From assembly GCA_022775085.1 (NCBI GenBank), contig JALFJQ010000050.1, forward strand, positions 1 to 64,000: a DNA stretch of 64,000 nt, given 5' to 3'. The DNA is from Clostridiales bacterium. GTDB lineage: Bacteria; Bacillota; Clostridia; Oscillospirales; Oscillospiraceae. Positions within the stretch are counted from its first letter, which is position 1. Each line of letters begins with the position of its first letter. Below the pieces are notes generated by a model that saw nothing but the letters and a program-made list of their open reading frames with translations, made no database searches and was not told the DNA's origin. Below, in pieces: positions 15,592 to 24,193 of the stretch. Made by a program: the position numbers and the translations under genes.

Positions 15592-16704
15592 ATGAACGTA
15601 ATGGGTATTATCTTTACCAATGACGCAAGCCTGGGCGAACTGACCGATAAGCGTACCATGGCGTCCCTGCCCTTCGGCGGCCGTTACCGTCAGGTGGACT
15701 TCGCTCTGTCCAACCTGAGCCATGCCGGCGTGCGCCACGTGGGCATCATCTCCCGCCACAACTACCAGTCCCTCATGAACCACATCGGTGACGGCGAGGA
15801 GTGGGGCCTGGAGCTGGAGGAGGGCGGTCTGGAATTCCTGACTCCTTACGCCCAGTCCGTGACCCACACCTACCGGGGCAAACTGGAATCCCTGGCCAAC
15901 GCCATGGACTTTCTGGAGTTCGGCGCTGACGACGAATTGGTTGTCATGACTGACTCCGCCATCCTGTCCAACATCGACCTGAACGCCGTGCTGAACGCTC
16001 ACATGGCCTCCGGCAAGGATGTGACCGTGGTCACCAAGGCCGGCATCTGCAACGGCAGCAAGGTTATCGACCTGGCCGTAAAGGTGGATGAGAAGGGTGA
16101 AGTTGCCGATATGCTGGTGGACTACGCCGCTCCTGCGGACTACGCCGCTTCCATGGACATCTTCGTGCTGAACAAGCAGTTCCTGATCCACTCCGTCAAG
16201 GAGCTCATCGCCCGGGACAAATTCCACATGGATCGTGACCTGGTACTGGGCGGCTGGCAGCGGGGGATTGTCAGTGTGAACGTCTTCCCCTTCGAGGGCG
16301 TTGCCATGTTCAATGAGTCCATCGGCGAGTTCTATGAAAACTCCCTGGCCCTCATCAAGCAGGACGTCCGGGAGGACATCTTCAACGGCCGCCATCCCAT
16401 CTACACCAAGGTCCGTTTCCGCGTGCCCACCTACTACGGCGAGGACAGCAGCATTGACAACGCGCTGATCGCCGACGGGTGTATGCTGGAAGGCAATGTG
16501 AAGGACTCCGTTCTGTTCCGGAACGTCACCGTGGACAAGGATGCCGATGTGGAGAGCTGCATCATCTTCAACGACACCGTCATCGGTGAGGGAGCGGAGC
16601 TGAAGTACGCCATCCTCGACAAGGATGTCACCGTGACCCCCGGTGCCAAGCTGATCGGCACCCGGAAGAATCCCGTGATCGTAAAGCGGGGTGAAACCGT
16701 ATGA
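15592..16704 (+). CDS. glgD: Glucose-1-phosphate adenylyltransferase regulatory subunit GlgD
   Basis: 370 residues, homologous to GlgC but lacking the catalytic GGxGxRL loop: the corresponding N-terminus reads MGIIFTNDASLGELTDKR. The sugar-site segments ASLPFGGRYRQVDFALSN and the C-terminal beta-helix (LIADGCMLEGNVKDSVLF) are kept. Family members are thought to be non-catalytic partners that raise GlgC activity. AGGAGG precedes the start, and the stop overlaps the glgA start as ATGA. Confidence 0.93.
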   Translation: MNVMGIIFTNDASLGELTDKRTMASLPFGGRYRQVDFALSNLSHAGVRHVGIISRHNYQSLMNHIGDGEEWGLELEEGGLEFLTPYAQSVTHTYRGKLESLANAMDFLEFGADDELVVMTDSAILSNIDLNAVLNAHMASGKDVTVVTKAGICNGSKVIDLAVKVDEKGEVADMLVDYAAPADYAASMDIFVLNKQFLIHSVKELIARDKFHMDRDLVLGGWQRGIVSVNVFPFEGVAMFNESIGEFYENSLALIKQDVREDIFNGRHPIYTKVRFRVPTYYGEDSSIDNALIADGCMLEGNVKDSVLFRNVTVDKDADVESCIIFNDTVIGEGAELKYAILDKDVTVTPGAKLIGTRKNPVIVKRGETV

Positions 16705-18146
16705 GAATTGCCATCTGTGCCTCCGAGGGTGCGCCCTACTGCAAATCCGGCGGTCTGGGCGACGTGATGGAGGCCCTGCCTGCCGCTCTGTCCCGCATTG
16801 AGGGCAACGAGGTAGCCCTGTTCCTGCCCTACTACTACAAGATCAAGACCAACACCGCCTACGTCACCGAGAAGGTGGCCGAGTTCCGAGTGTCTCTGGG
16901 CTGGCGGCAGCAGTACTGCGCCGTCATGAAGCTCACCAACCGTGCCGACAAGGTTACCGTCTATTTCCTGGACAACGAATACTATTTCGGCGGTCGCACC
17001 GGCGCCATCTACGGCGACATGGACGACGGCGAGCGCTTCGCTTTCTTCTCCCGGGCCTGTCTGGACGCCATGCTGGCCATCAAACTTGATCCCGAAATCA
17101 TCCAGTGCAACGACTGGCAGTGTGGTCTGATCCCCGTGTACCTGAAGGCGCTGTATCAGGAAAAGATGCCCGGAACCCGTGTCATGTACACCATTCACAA
17201 CATCGAGTATCAGGGCTGGGCCAACGCCTCCTTCTTCGACGATATGCTGGGCCTGCCCTGGGAGTACCGTCCCCGGCTGGACATGAACAACTCCGTCAAC
17301 GTGATGAAGGGTGCCATCGAGACCGCCGATCTGGTCACCACCGTTTCCGAGACCTACGCCCGGGAGCTGATGTATCCCTACTACGCCCACGGTCTGGACA
17401 ACGTGCTGGCAGGAAACAGCTGGAAGCTCACCGGCATCACCAACGGTATTGATACCAACACCTTCAACCCCGAGACCTCCAAGTCTCTGCCCGCCCACTT
17501 CAACTCCGAGACTTTCGTTGAGGGCAAGGCCCAGTGCAAGGCCGCGCTCCAGAAGGAAGTCGGTCTGCCCGTGAAGCCCGATGTGCCCCTGATGGTCATG
17601 GTTACCCGTCTGGCGGGCCACAAGGGTCTGGACCTGCTGTGCTACATCGCCCGGCGGCTCATGTGGGAGGAGGACGCCCAGCTGCTGATCCTGGGCACCG
17701 GCGAGGCGCAGTATGAGAACTTCTTCAAGGATCTGGCAAAGCAGTTCCCCGAGCAGGTGTCCGCCCAGATCACCTTTAATCTGGGCCTTGCAGACCGGAT
17801 CTACGCCGGCGCGGACATCTACCTGATGCCCTCCAAGTCCGAGCCCTGCGGTCTGAGTCAGATGAACGCCATGCGCTACGGCACCGTACCGGTCGTTCAC
17901 GCCACCGGCGGTCTGAAGGACACCGTGCCTCCCTGTGACGCGAATGGTGAGGGCGGCCTGGGCTTCACCTTCCAGAGCTATAACGCCGACGACTTCTACG
18001 CCGCTGTCAAGCGGGCGCTGGATCTGTACAATAACAACACGTCCGCTTTCCGCGCCCTCCAGAAGAGGGAGATGGAGATGGACTTCAGCTGGGATGTGCC
18101 TGCCGGGCGGTACATGGAACTGTTCCGCAATATGCTTTCCTGGTAA
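16701..18146 (+). CDS. glgA: Glycogen synthase (ADP-glucose, GT5)
   Basis: 481 residues. The ADP-glucose-binding KSGGLGDV begins at Lys15. QCNDWQCGLIPVYLK and TIHNIEYQGWA are typical of GT5, and the C-terminal Rossmann domain has VTRLAGHKGLDLL, MPSKSEPCGLSQMNAMRYGTVP and HATGGLKDTV. It elongates alpha-1,4-glucan in the cytoplasm. It is the last gene of the glg operon. Branching enzyme and phosphorylase are not in this window. Confidence 0.95.
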   Translation: MRIAICASEGAPYCKSGGLGDVMEALPAALSRIEGNEVALFLPYYYKIKTNTAYVTEKVAEFRVSLGWRQQYCAVMKLTNRADKVTVYFLDNEYYFGGRTGAIYGDMDDGERFAFFSRACLDAMLAIKLDPEIIQCNDWQCGLIPVYLKALYQEKMPGTRVMYTIHNIEYQGWANASFFDDMLGLPWEYRPRLDMNNSVNVMKGAIETADLVTTVSETYARELMYPYYAHGLDNVLAGNSWKLTGITNGIDTNTFNPETSKSLPAHFNSETFVEGKAQCKAALQKEVGLPVKPDVPLMVMVTRLAGHKGLDLLCYIARRLMWEEDAQLLILGTGEAQYENFFKDLAKQFPEQVSAQITFNLGLADRIYAGADIYLMPSKSEPCGLSQMNAMRYGTVPVVHATGGLKDTVPPCDANGEGGLGFTFQSYNADDFYAAVKRALDLYNNNTSAFRALQKREMEMDFSWDVPAGRYMELFRNMLSW

Positions 18147-18160
18147 AACCGCTTTCTTTG

Positions 18161-18191
18161 GGGCAGGGGATCATTCCCCTGCCCTGTTTTT
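18161..18191 (+). terminator. Terminator of the glg operon
   Basis: Stem GGGCAGGGGA / TCCCCTGCCC with loop TCAT, then TGTTTTT. Confidence 0.9.
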
Positions 18192-18263
18192 GCAGAGTGT
18201 GAAGCGAAAGACCAACTGCCGACTGTTTTCGTAGATTTTCGGCGTGGTTTACGTAATTTTTTG

Positions 18264-18292
18264 TTGACAAAACAGAAAATAGCGGTTACTCT
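18264..18292 (+). promoter_or_regulatory. Probable promoter of the TetR gene
   Basis: TTGACA (18264-18269), 17 bases, TACTCT (18287-18292). The -10 is weak. The 120-base leader shows no clear structure. Confidence 0.5.
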
Positions 18293-18413
18293 AATCGTGT
18301 GATCATCTTCATAACCGCCTTGTGTTGGCCTTGTGCCCCTGCGTCCGGGTATGACATGGTTCCTGTTCTCAGGCGGTCCATCCGTTTCCGGCAAGTGTAG
18401 GGAGTGTTGGGTT

Positions 18414-18956
18414 ATGTACAAACTTTGTGTCACGGAAAAAAGCGCAAAAAATCAGGCTCAGTTGGAAGATGCTTTTCTCAGGCTGGCCCTTCAGTATCGT
18501 TATGACGACATCACCATCAGCGACATCTGCCGGGAGGCCGGGCTGTCACGGAAGGTATACTACCGCCTGTTTGAAGGCAAGAATGACGTGCTCTACGCCC
18601 TCATCGATCACGCGCTGGGGGGCTTCGAGGCCTACGAACCGGAGATGAAACCGCTGCGCCGTTTTTTCTCTTACTGGAAGGAGCAGAAACTCCTGCTGGA
18701 TGCTCTGGACCGCAGCCAGTGCAACGCTCTGCTGATGGATCGGGTGGTTCGGTTCGTTCTGACCTACAATCCCTCTATTCTGCTGGTGATCTACCCGGAG
18801 CTGCTCCAGTGGGACCGGGATACGCAGATCTTTTTCATCTCCGGTCTGTACGGTATGATGCTGGACTGGCACGTCCGGGGTTTCGACAGTTCTGTTGAGG
18901 AGATCGCCCAGGCAACGCAGAGGCTGCTGGCAGCTCCCCTGCACCCCTATGGCTGA
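18414..18956 (+). CDS. TetR/AcrR family transcriptional regulator
   Basis: 180 residues from ATG 18414. The N-terminal HTH covers about residues 10-55: NQAQLEDAFLRLALQYRYDDITISDICREAGLSR in segments, then KVYYRLFEGKNDVLYALID. The C-terminal ligand domain (RRFFSYWKEQKLLLDAL, VIYPELLQWDRD) resembles small TetR_C proteins that pair a degenerate regulator with an unknown ligand. It stands alone between two terminators, so its target is not evident. It may regulate the neighbouring fusion gene at 19148. Confidence 0.85.
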   Translation: MYKLCVTEKSAKNQAQLEDAFLRLALQYRYDDITISDICREAGLSRKVYYRLFEGKNDVLYALIDHALGGFEAYEPEMKPLRRFFSYWKEQKLLLDALDRSQCNALLMDRVVRFVLTYNPSILLVIYPELLQWDRDTQIFFISGLYGMMLDWHVRGFDSSVEEIAQATQRLLAAPLHPYG

Positions 18957-18968
18957 ATCTTGTCCTCT

Positions 18969-19001
18969 GCCCGGAAGGAACCTCCTTCCGGGCACGTTTT
19001 T
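18969..19001 (+). terminator. Terminator after the TetR gene
   Basis: Stem GCCCGGAAGG / CCTTCCGGGC followed by a T run. Confidence 0.9.
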
Positions 19002-19070
19002 ATCTGGTCATGTTTGCCAAACGAAGACGCTTGTCCGCTCCGGAATTGCACGATTGTGAGAAATTATACA

Positions 19071-19105
19071 AGTCGATTGAAAATTCGACGATTTTGGTAT
19101 ATGAT
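19071..19105 (+). promoter_or_regulatory. Promoter of the ParB-BMP operon with overlapping dyad
   Basis: TTGAAA (19077-19082), 17 bases, TATGAT (19100-19105). GTCGA...TCGAC flanks the -35 with an 8-base centre. One arm, TTCGACG, differs by one base from an inverted 0A box. Confidence 0.7.
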
Positions 19106-19147
19106 GATAAATAAGAACCAACTTTCAACGAACAAACGGAGGCTGCC

Positions 19148-21127
19148 ATGAATACACAAATGGCGACAGAAGAATACGTCCAGGCGCTGAAAGCCGGCCA
19201 GAAAGAATATAAGGATCTTGTGGCCGCCGGGCGCGATCCCCACCCGGCAGTGCTGGATGAACTGCTGCCGGAAAACGCGGCGGAAACGGTAGTGGAAGTA
19301 GGTCTGGTGGAGATCCCTTCCGAGCGGATCGTGGGCACCAAATCCGCCGGGCGGATCACTGCCTTCACCGCCACCTTCCAACCCCTGCTGGACAGCAAAT
19401 CGGAATTTGCCACCAAATGGGTCAGCCTGTGCGCTGCCCATCTGGGAGACACCGGCATCACCGATCCCATCGTATGCTATGAGTATCTGGGCAATTTCTA
19501 CGTGCAGGAAGGCAATAAACGGGTCAGCGTGCTGCGGCATTTTGGCGCGCCCCAGATCCCCGGCAACGTCCGCCGGATTCTGCCGCCGCCCTCTGACGAC
19601 CTGCGGATTCGTGCCTATTACGAATTTCTGGAATTTTACAAGGGCGCAAAGCTGTACTGCGTCCAGTACCGCCGCCCCGGCGATTACGCCAAGCTTCTGA
19701 ACTATCTGAACAAAAAAATGGGAGAGCCCTGGACCGAGGATGAGCGGAGAACCTTCCGGGCATACTTCCACTATTTCCGGGACGCCTACCTTTCCATGGA
19801 CGCCCGGAAGGCGGACGTGCTGCCCGGCGAAGCTCTGCTTCTGTGGCTGGAGCTGTACCCCTACGAGGATCTGGGCAAACTCTCCACGGCGGAGCTGAAA
19901 AAGAGCGTCGCCGCCCTGTGGGGCGACATGGTGAGTTCCTCCAAGGAGGACGCCGTCAAGGTCCAGACCAAGGCTGAGGATGAGACGAAAACCAACATCG
20001 TCAGCCGTCTGGTCTCCAGTCTGGATACGCTGAACGTGGCCTTCATCCACCAGCTGAACCCCGCCCAGAGCGCCTGGGTGCTGGGTCATGAGGATGGCCG
20101 TGCCCATATTGAAGAGGTTTTCGGCGACAAGGTCACCGTGAACAGCTATTTTGATGCCAACACCACGGAAGCCGCGGAGGCTAAAATCGAGGAGGCTGTG
20201 GCCGCGGGGGCCCAGGTGATCTTTACCACCGCCCCGCCGCTGAGCACCGCCACCCTGAAGGCCGCCGTGAAATACCCCAAGGTGCGTTTTCTCAACTGCT
20301 CCGTGGATCAGGCCTATTCCAGCATCCGCACCTACTACGGGCGGATCTATGAAGGCAAGTTCATTACCGGCGCCATTGCCGGAGCCATGGCAGGAGACGA
20401 CCGCATCGGCTACATCGCATCCTACCCCATTTTCGGTGTGCCCGCCTCCATAAACGCCTTCGCGCTGGGCGCCCAGATGACCAACCCCCGCGCCCAGATC
20501 GAGCTGCGCTGGTCCTGCGTGGCAGGCACGCCCCAGGCGGATCTGCTGGCCGACGGCATCCGGGTGGTATCCAACCGGGACACCCCCACCCAGTCAAAAA
20601 TGTACCTGGATTTTTGCAGCTACGGCACCTACCTGATGGATAGCCGTGGCGGCCTGATTTCTCTGGCCAGCCCGGTGTGGGTCTGGGGCAAGTTCTATGA
20701 ATTTGTCATCCGCAGCATTCTCTCCGGCGGCTGGAAGCGGGACAAGGCCGATACCACCGCGCTGAACTTCTGGCTGGGCATGGACAGCGGCGTCATTGAC
20801 GTGGGCCTGTCCGACAAACTGCCCGAGGGTGTGCGCCAAATGGCGAACCTTTTGAAAGCCAACATTGCCAGCGGTCAGCTGGATCCCTTCTTCCGCCGGA
20901 TCGTGGCCCAGGACGGCACCATCAAAAACGATGGCACCCGTCATTTCACCCCGGAAGAAGTGCTGCACATGGACTGGCTGTGCGACAATGTGGTCGGCTC
21001 CATCCCGCCCTTTGAGGAAATTCTCCCCATTTCCCAGAAGATGGTCCGCCAGCTGGGCATCTACCGGGATTCCATTCCGCCGGAAAAGGAGGCTGTCATC
21101 CGTGAAGATTCTGGCCATCTCCGATGA
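19148..21127 (+). CDS. Cytosolic ParB-like/BMP-domain fusion protein
   Basis: 659 residues with no signal peptide or lipobox. Residues about 50-160 resemble a ParB/sulfiredoxin-like fold: VEIPSERIVGT at the start and FYVQEGNKRVSVLRHFGAP at 118-136, like the ParB G-[HN]-[RK]-R loop. A helical linker follows (about 160-280). Residues about 295-640 form a BMP-type periplasmic-binding fold: NVAFIHQLNPAQSAWVLGHEDG, GAQVIFTTAPPLS, GAIAGAMAGDDRIGYIAS. Extracellular BMP proteins bind nucleosides for ABC uptake. Here the domain must act inside the cell, perhaps as a nucleoside sensor. The neighbouring phosphoesterase gene overlaps its end. Confidence 0.8.
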   Translation: MNTQMATEEYVQALKAGQKEYKDLVAAGRDPHPAVLDELLPENAAETVVEVGLVEIPSERIVGTKSAGRITAFTATFQPLLDSKSEFATKWVSLCAAHLGDTGITDPIVCYEYLGNFYVQEGNKRVSVLRHFGAPQIPGNVRRILPPPSDDLRIRAYYEFLEFYKGAKLYCVQYRRPGDYAKLLNYLNKKMGEPWTEDERRTFRAYFHYFRDAYLSMDARKADVLPGEALLLWLELYPYEDLGKLSTAELKKSVAALWGDMVSSSKEDAVKVQTKAEDETKTNIVSRLVSSLDTLNVAFIHQLNPAQSAWVLGHEDGRAHIEEVFGDKVTVNSYFDANTTEAAEAKIEEAVAAGAQVIFTTAPPLSTATLKAAVKYPKVRFLNCSVDQAYSSIRTYYGRIYEGKFITGAIAGAMAGDDRIGYIASYPIFGVPASINAFALGAQMTNPRAQIELRWSCVAGTPQADLLADGIRVVSNRDTPTQSKMYLDFCSYGTYLMDSRGGLISLASPVWVWGKFYEFVIRSILSGGWKRDKADTTALNFWLGMDSGVIDVGLSDKLPEGVRQMANLLKANIASGQLDPFFRRIVAQDGTIKNDGTRHFTPEEVLHMDWLCDNVVGSIPPFEEILPISQKMVRQLGIYRDSIPPEKEAVIREDSGHLR

Positions 21128-21770
21128 GGAGTGCCCCGCCCTCTGGGATTATTATACCCCCGGCAGGTTGGACGGTTACGACCTCATCATTTCCTGCGGC
21201 GACCTCAACGCCAAATATCTGAGTTTCCTTGTGACTATGGCCAAATGCCCGGTTTTGTATGTTCACGGCAATCACGACGTAAACTACGATCAGGTGCCCC
21301 CCGAGGGCTGCGACTGCATCGACGGGCACATCGTGGAGTACAACGGCATCCGGATTCTGGGCCTTGGCGGCTGCCGGAAATATCACCCCGGCCCCCACCA
21401 ATATTCAGACAACGAAATGCGCAGGCGTATTTCGAAGCTCCGCTGGAAGCTCAAGCGCATGGGCGGCGTGGACATCGTGGTGACTCACGCGCCCCCGGCA
21501 GGCCTTGGCGACGACGAGGATCCGGCCCACTGGGGTTTTGACGCGCTGGTGGAGCTGCTGGACAAGTACCATCCCCCGATTCTGGTGCATGGGCATGTAC
21601 ATACCGCCTACAACCACCAGATTCCGCGGGAAATTGAGTATCAGGGCACCCGAGTCCTCAACGCCTGCGAGCGGTATGTCTTTGAAATAGAAGATCGCCC
21701 CGTTAAGGCAAAAAAACTCTATCAGGTTATTTACAAAACCCGCAGGCCCCATACCGGCGCCCCAGTATGA
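21102..21770 (+). CDS. Metallophosphoesterase (calcineurin-like)
   Basis: 222 residues from GTG 21102, behind AAAAGGAGG; it overlaps the ParB-BMP gene by 26 bases. Dimetal motifs are seen in order: ISCGDLN (D-x-N type), YVHGNHD, VVTHAPPAG and LVHGHVHTAYN. The usual first motif, DxH, is replaced by an ISDEE opening, as in some YfcE/UPF0046-like members. It probably cleaves a phosphoester or cyclic nucleotide in the cytosol. The tight coupling suggests that it acts with the BMP-domain protein. Confidence 0.85.
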   Translation: MKILAISDEECPALWDYYTPGRLDGYDLIISCGDLNAKYLSFLVTMAKCPVLYVHGNHDVNYDQVPPEGCDCIDGHIVEYNGIRILGLGGCRKYHPGPHQYSDNEMRRRISKLRWKLKRMGGVDIVVTHAPPAGLGDDEDPAHWGFDALVELLDKYHPPILVHGHVHTAYNHQIPREIEYQGTRVLNACERYVFEIEDRPVKAKKLYQVIYKTRRPHTGAPV

Positions 21771-21795
21771 TCCTGCGCTGAAAGGAAAAGAAACT

Positions 21796-22443
21796 ATGTT
21801 TACCGGCTTCACCCCGGAAACCGTGGATTTCCTCTGGGGAATCCGCATGAGCAACAACCGGGAGTGGTTTTTGCAGCACAAAAAACAGTATACGGACACC
21901 CTCTATGAGCCTATGAAGGCTCTGGGTCAGGCGGTGTTTCAGCCGTTTCTGGAAAAGCCCGGCAATATTCTGAAGGTCAGCCGCATCTACCGGGACGCCC
22001 GGATGCACCCGCCCACGCCCTACAAGGAGAGTCTCTGGCTGTGCATTCGCCAGGAGGTGGACTGGTGGGCCGAAAACCCCTGCCTGTACTTTGAAATCAC
22101 CCCGGAAGGGGCAAGCTACGGTTTCTTCTACTGGAAACCCCGGACGGCAGTGCTGGAGACCTTCCGCCAGCGCATCGCGGCAAAGCCCGACGAATTCCTG
22201 AGCCTGATTCACGACACAGAACAGGCCACGGGACAGCCAATTTCCGCCCAGTGCTACAAGCGCCCGAAGATTCCGGAAAACCCAGCCCTTGCCCCTTATT
22301 TTGCCTGGAAGGGCGAGATCGGCTGCACCCGGACAATAGAGCCGGGAGAAAAGCTATTCGGCCCCCAGCTGGAGGACGAGGTCAGGGACTTTTTCGAAAA
22401 ACTCGCCCCGCTGTACGAGTACTTCAATCAATATGCCGTCTAG
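21796..22443 (+). CDS. DUF2461 family protein
   Basis: 215 residues. The N-terminal FTPETVDFLWGIRMSNNREWF, then KVSRIYRDARMHPPTPYKESLW and YFEITPEGASYGFFYW, are the recognised DUF2461 (TIGR02453) landmarks. Its biochemical function is not known. The 25-base gap after the phosphoesterase and the 38-base gap before dapA suggest one transcript running from 19148 into the lysine genes. Confidence 0.85.
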   Translation: MFTGFTPETVDFLWGIRMSNNREWFLQHKKQYTDTLYEPMKALGQAVFQPFLEKPGNILKVSRIYRDARMHPPTPYKESLWLCIRQEVDWWAENPCLYFEITPEGASYGFFYWKPRTAVLETFRQRIAAKPDEFLSLIHDTEQATGQPISAQCYKRPKIPENPALAPYFAWKGEIGCTRTIEPGEKLFGPQLEDEVRDFFEKLAPLYEYFNQYAV

Positions 22444-22481
22444 CCGCCCCTACGATATTACAACTTGGAGAGATAGGAATT

Positions 22482-23372
22482 ATGAAGAACACGATTTTCA
22501 CCGGCATGGCTACCGCCATTGTCACCCCCATGGCAGCGGATGGCTCCATTGACTACGAAGCCCTTGGCCGCTTCATTGAATTCCAGATTGAAAACGGCAT
22601 CAACGCCCTGGTGGTCATGGGCACCACCGGTGAAAACGCCACCATTGAGCCGGAAGACCAGAAGAAGGTCATCGCCTACACCGTGGAGAAGGCAGCCAAG
22701 CGTGTCCCCGTCATTGCGGGCACCGGCACCAACAACACCGAACACGTGCTGCACAACACCAAGGCTGCCTGCGAGGTGGGTGCGGACGCCATTCTCGTTG
22801 TGACCCCCTACTACAACAAGGCCACCCAGAACGGCCTTATTAAGCACTTCACCACCGTGGCCGACGCTTCCACTGTGCCCATGATTCTCTACAACGTGCC
22901 CGGACGCACCGGCTGCAACCTGCTGCCCAAGACCGTTGCCAAGCTTGCCGAGCATCCCAACATCGCGGCTGTCAAGGAAGCCACCGGCAGCATGGCCCAG
23001 ATGGTGGAGATCATGCACCTGTGCGGCGATAAAATTGATGTCTACTCCGGCGAGGATGCCCTGACCGTGGCCATGATGGCCATGGGCGGCAAGGGCACCA
23101 TCAGTGTGCTGAGCAACGTGGCTCCCAAACAGTCCGTGGCCATGACCGACGCCTGCCTGCGTGGGGATTACGCTGCCGCCGCGAAAATGCAGTGCGATCT
23201 GCTGCCCCTCATCAACGCTCTGTTCAGCGAGGTCAATCCCATCCCTGTCAAGGCCGGCACCGCCGCCATGGGCTTCGGCACCGACGCTCTGCGTCTGCCC
23301 CTGACCCCCATGGAGGATGCAAACAGGGCTGTGCTGCTTGCCGAAATGAGAAAGCTGGGTATTAACGTATGA
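22482..23372 (+). CDS. dapA: 4-hydroxy-tetrahydrodipicolinate synthase
   Basis: 296 residues from ATG 22482. It is a TIM barrel with the catalytic residues of DapA: GTTGEN (threonine pair), the tyrosine in YNVPGRTG, and the Schiff-base lysine in AAVKEATGS near residue 165. It condenses pyruvate with aspartate semialdehyde, the first committed step to DAP and lysine. Its last bases overlap the dapB start as ATGA. Confidence 0.95.
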   Translation: MKNTIFTGMATAIVTPMAADGSIDYEALGRFIEFQIENGINALVVMGTTGENATIEPEDQKKVIAYTVEKAAKRVPVIAGTGTNNTEHVLHNTKAACEVGADAILVVTPYYNKATQNGLIKHFTTVADASTVPMILYNVPGRTGCNLLPKTVAKLAEHPNIAAVKEATGSMAQMVEIMHLCGDKIDVYSGEDALTVAMMAMGGKGTISVLSNVAPKQSVAMTDACLRGDYAAAAKMQCDLLPLINALFSEVNPIPVKAGTAAMGFGTDALRLPLTPMEDANRAVLLAEMRKLGINV

Positions 23373-24091
23373 AAGCTGTGATTTGCGGTGCCAACGGCGC
23401 CATGGGCAAGCTGATCTGCGGTATTCTCGGTGACGAGGCTGTGGGCAAAGTCAGCATTGACGGCGAAAACGGCGTGCCCAAGACCTTTGATGAGCTGGGA
23501 ACCGTGGAAGCCGACGTGGTTGTGGACTTCTCCCACCATAGTGCCATTTCCGGCGTTTTGGACTACGCGAAAAAAATCGGCGCTGCTGCCGTCATCGGCA
23601 CCACCGGCCACTCCGAGGAGGAAAAGGCCCTGATCTATGCCGCCGCCAAGGAAATTCCCGTATTTTTCAGCGGCAACATGAGTATGGGTATCGCCGTTCT
23701 GTGCCGCCTTGCCAAGGAAGCCGCCAAATACTTTCCCGACGCGGACATTGAGATCGTGGAGGCCCATCACAACCGAAAGGTGGATGCCCCCAGCGGAACG
23801 GCTCTGATGCTGTTCAACTCCATCAAAGAAGTCCGCCCCGACGCCTGGGCCAACTGCGGCCGCAGCGGTGAGTGCAAGCGAACCAAGGACGAAATCGGCA
23901 TTTCTTCCCTGCGAATGGGGTCGGTTGTCGGTGTTCACGAGGTCATCCTCCACACCGGCACCCAGCAGCTGACCCTGAAGCATGAGGCTGTCACCCGGGC
24001 CATGCTGGCCGACGGTGCGGTTGCCGCCGCCCGGTTCATGCTGGGAAAGAGCGTGGGACTGTATAATATGGAGAGCATTTTGGGAGAGTGA
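23369..24091 (+). CDS. dapB: 4-hydroxy-tetrahydrodipicolinate reductase
   Basis: 240 residues. The nucleotide-binding GANGAMGK is at the N-terminus, and the catalytic region EAHHNRKVDAPSGTAL lies near residue 130. LRMGSVVGVHEV and the C-terminal FMLGKSVGLYNM are conserved. It reduces the DapA product with NAD(P)H. It is translationally coupled to dapA and separated from dapF by a GAGTGGA-type repeat. Confidence 0.95.
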   Translation: MKAVICGANGAMGKLICGILGDEAVGKVSIDGENGVPKTFDELGTVEADVVVDFSHHSAISGVLDYAKKIGAAAVIGTTGHSEEEKALIYAAAKEIPVFFSGNMSMGIAVLCRLAKEAAKYFPDADIEIVEAHHNRKVDAPSGTALMLFNSIKEVRPDAWANCGRSGECKRTKDEIGISSLRMGSVVGVHEVILHTGTQQLTLKHEAVTRAMLADGAVAAARFMLGKSVGLYNMESILGE

Positions 24092-24182
24092 AGAGTGGAG
24101 AGTGCAGAGTGAAGATATTTTAATTCATCGCCGAAGGCGATACCATCACTCCACACTCCACTCTCAACACTCCACTCTGAAC
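24088..24182. repeat. GAGTGGA-type head-to-head repeat, copy B
   Basis: Left arm GAGTGAAGAGTGGAGAGTG, right arm CACTCCACACTCCACTCTC, and a centre with the small hairpin TCGCCGAAGGCGA. It is related to the elements at 2343 and 40598 and lies inside the dap operon. Confidence 0.85.
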
Positions 24183-24193
24183 GGAGGCTATTT

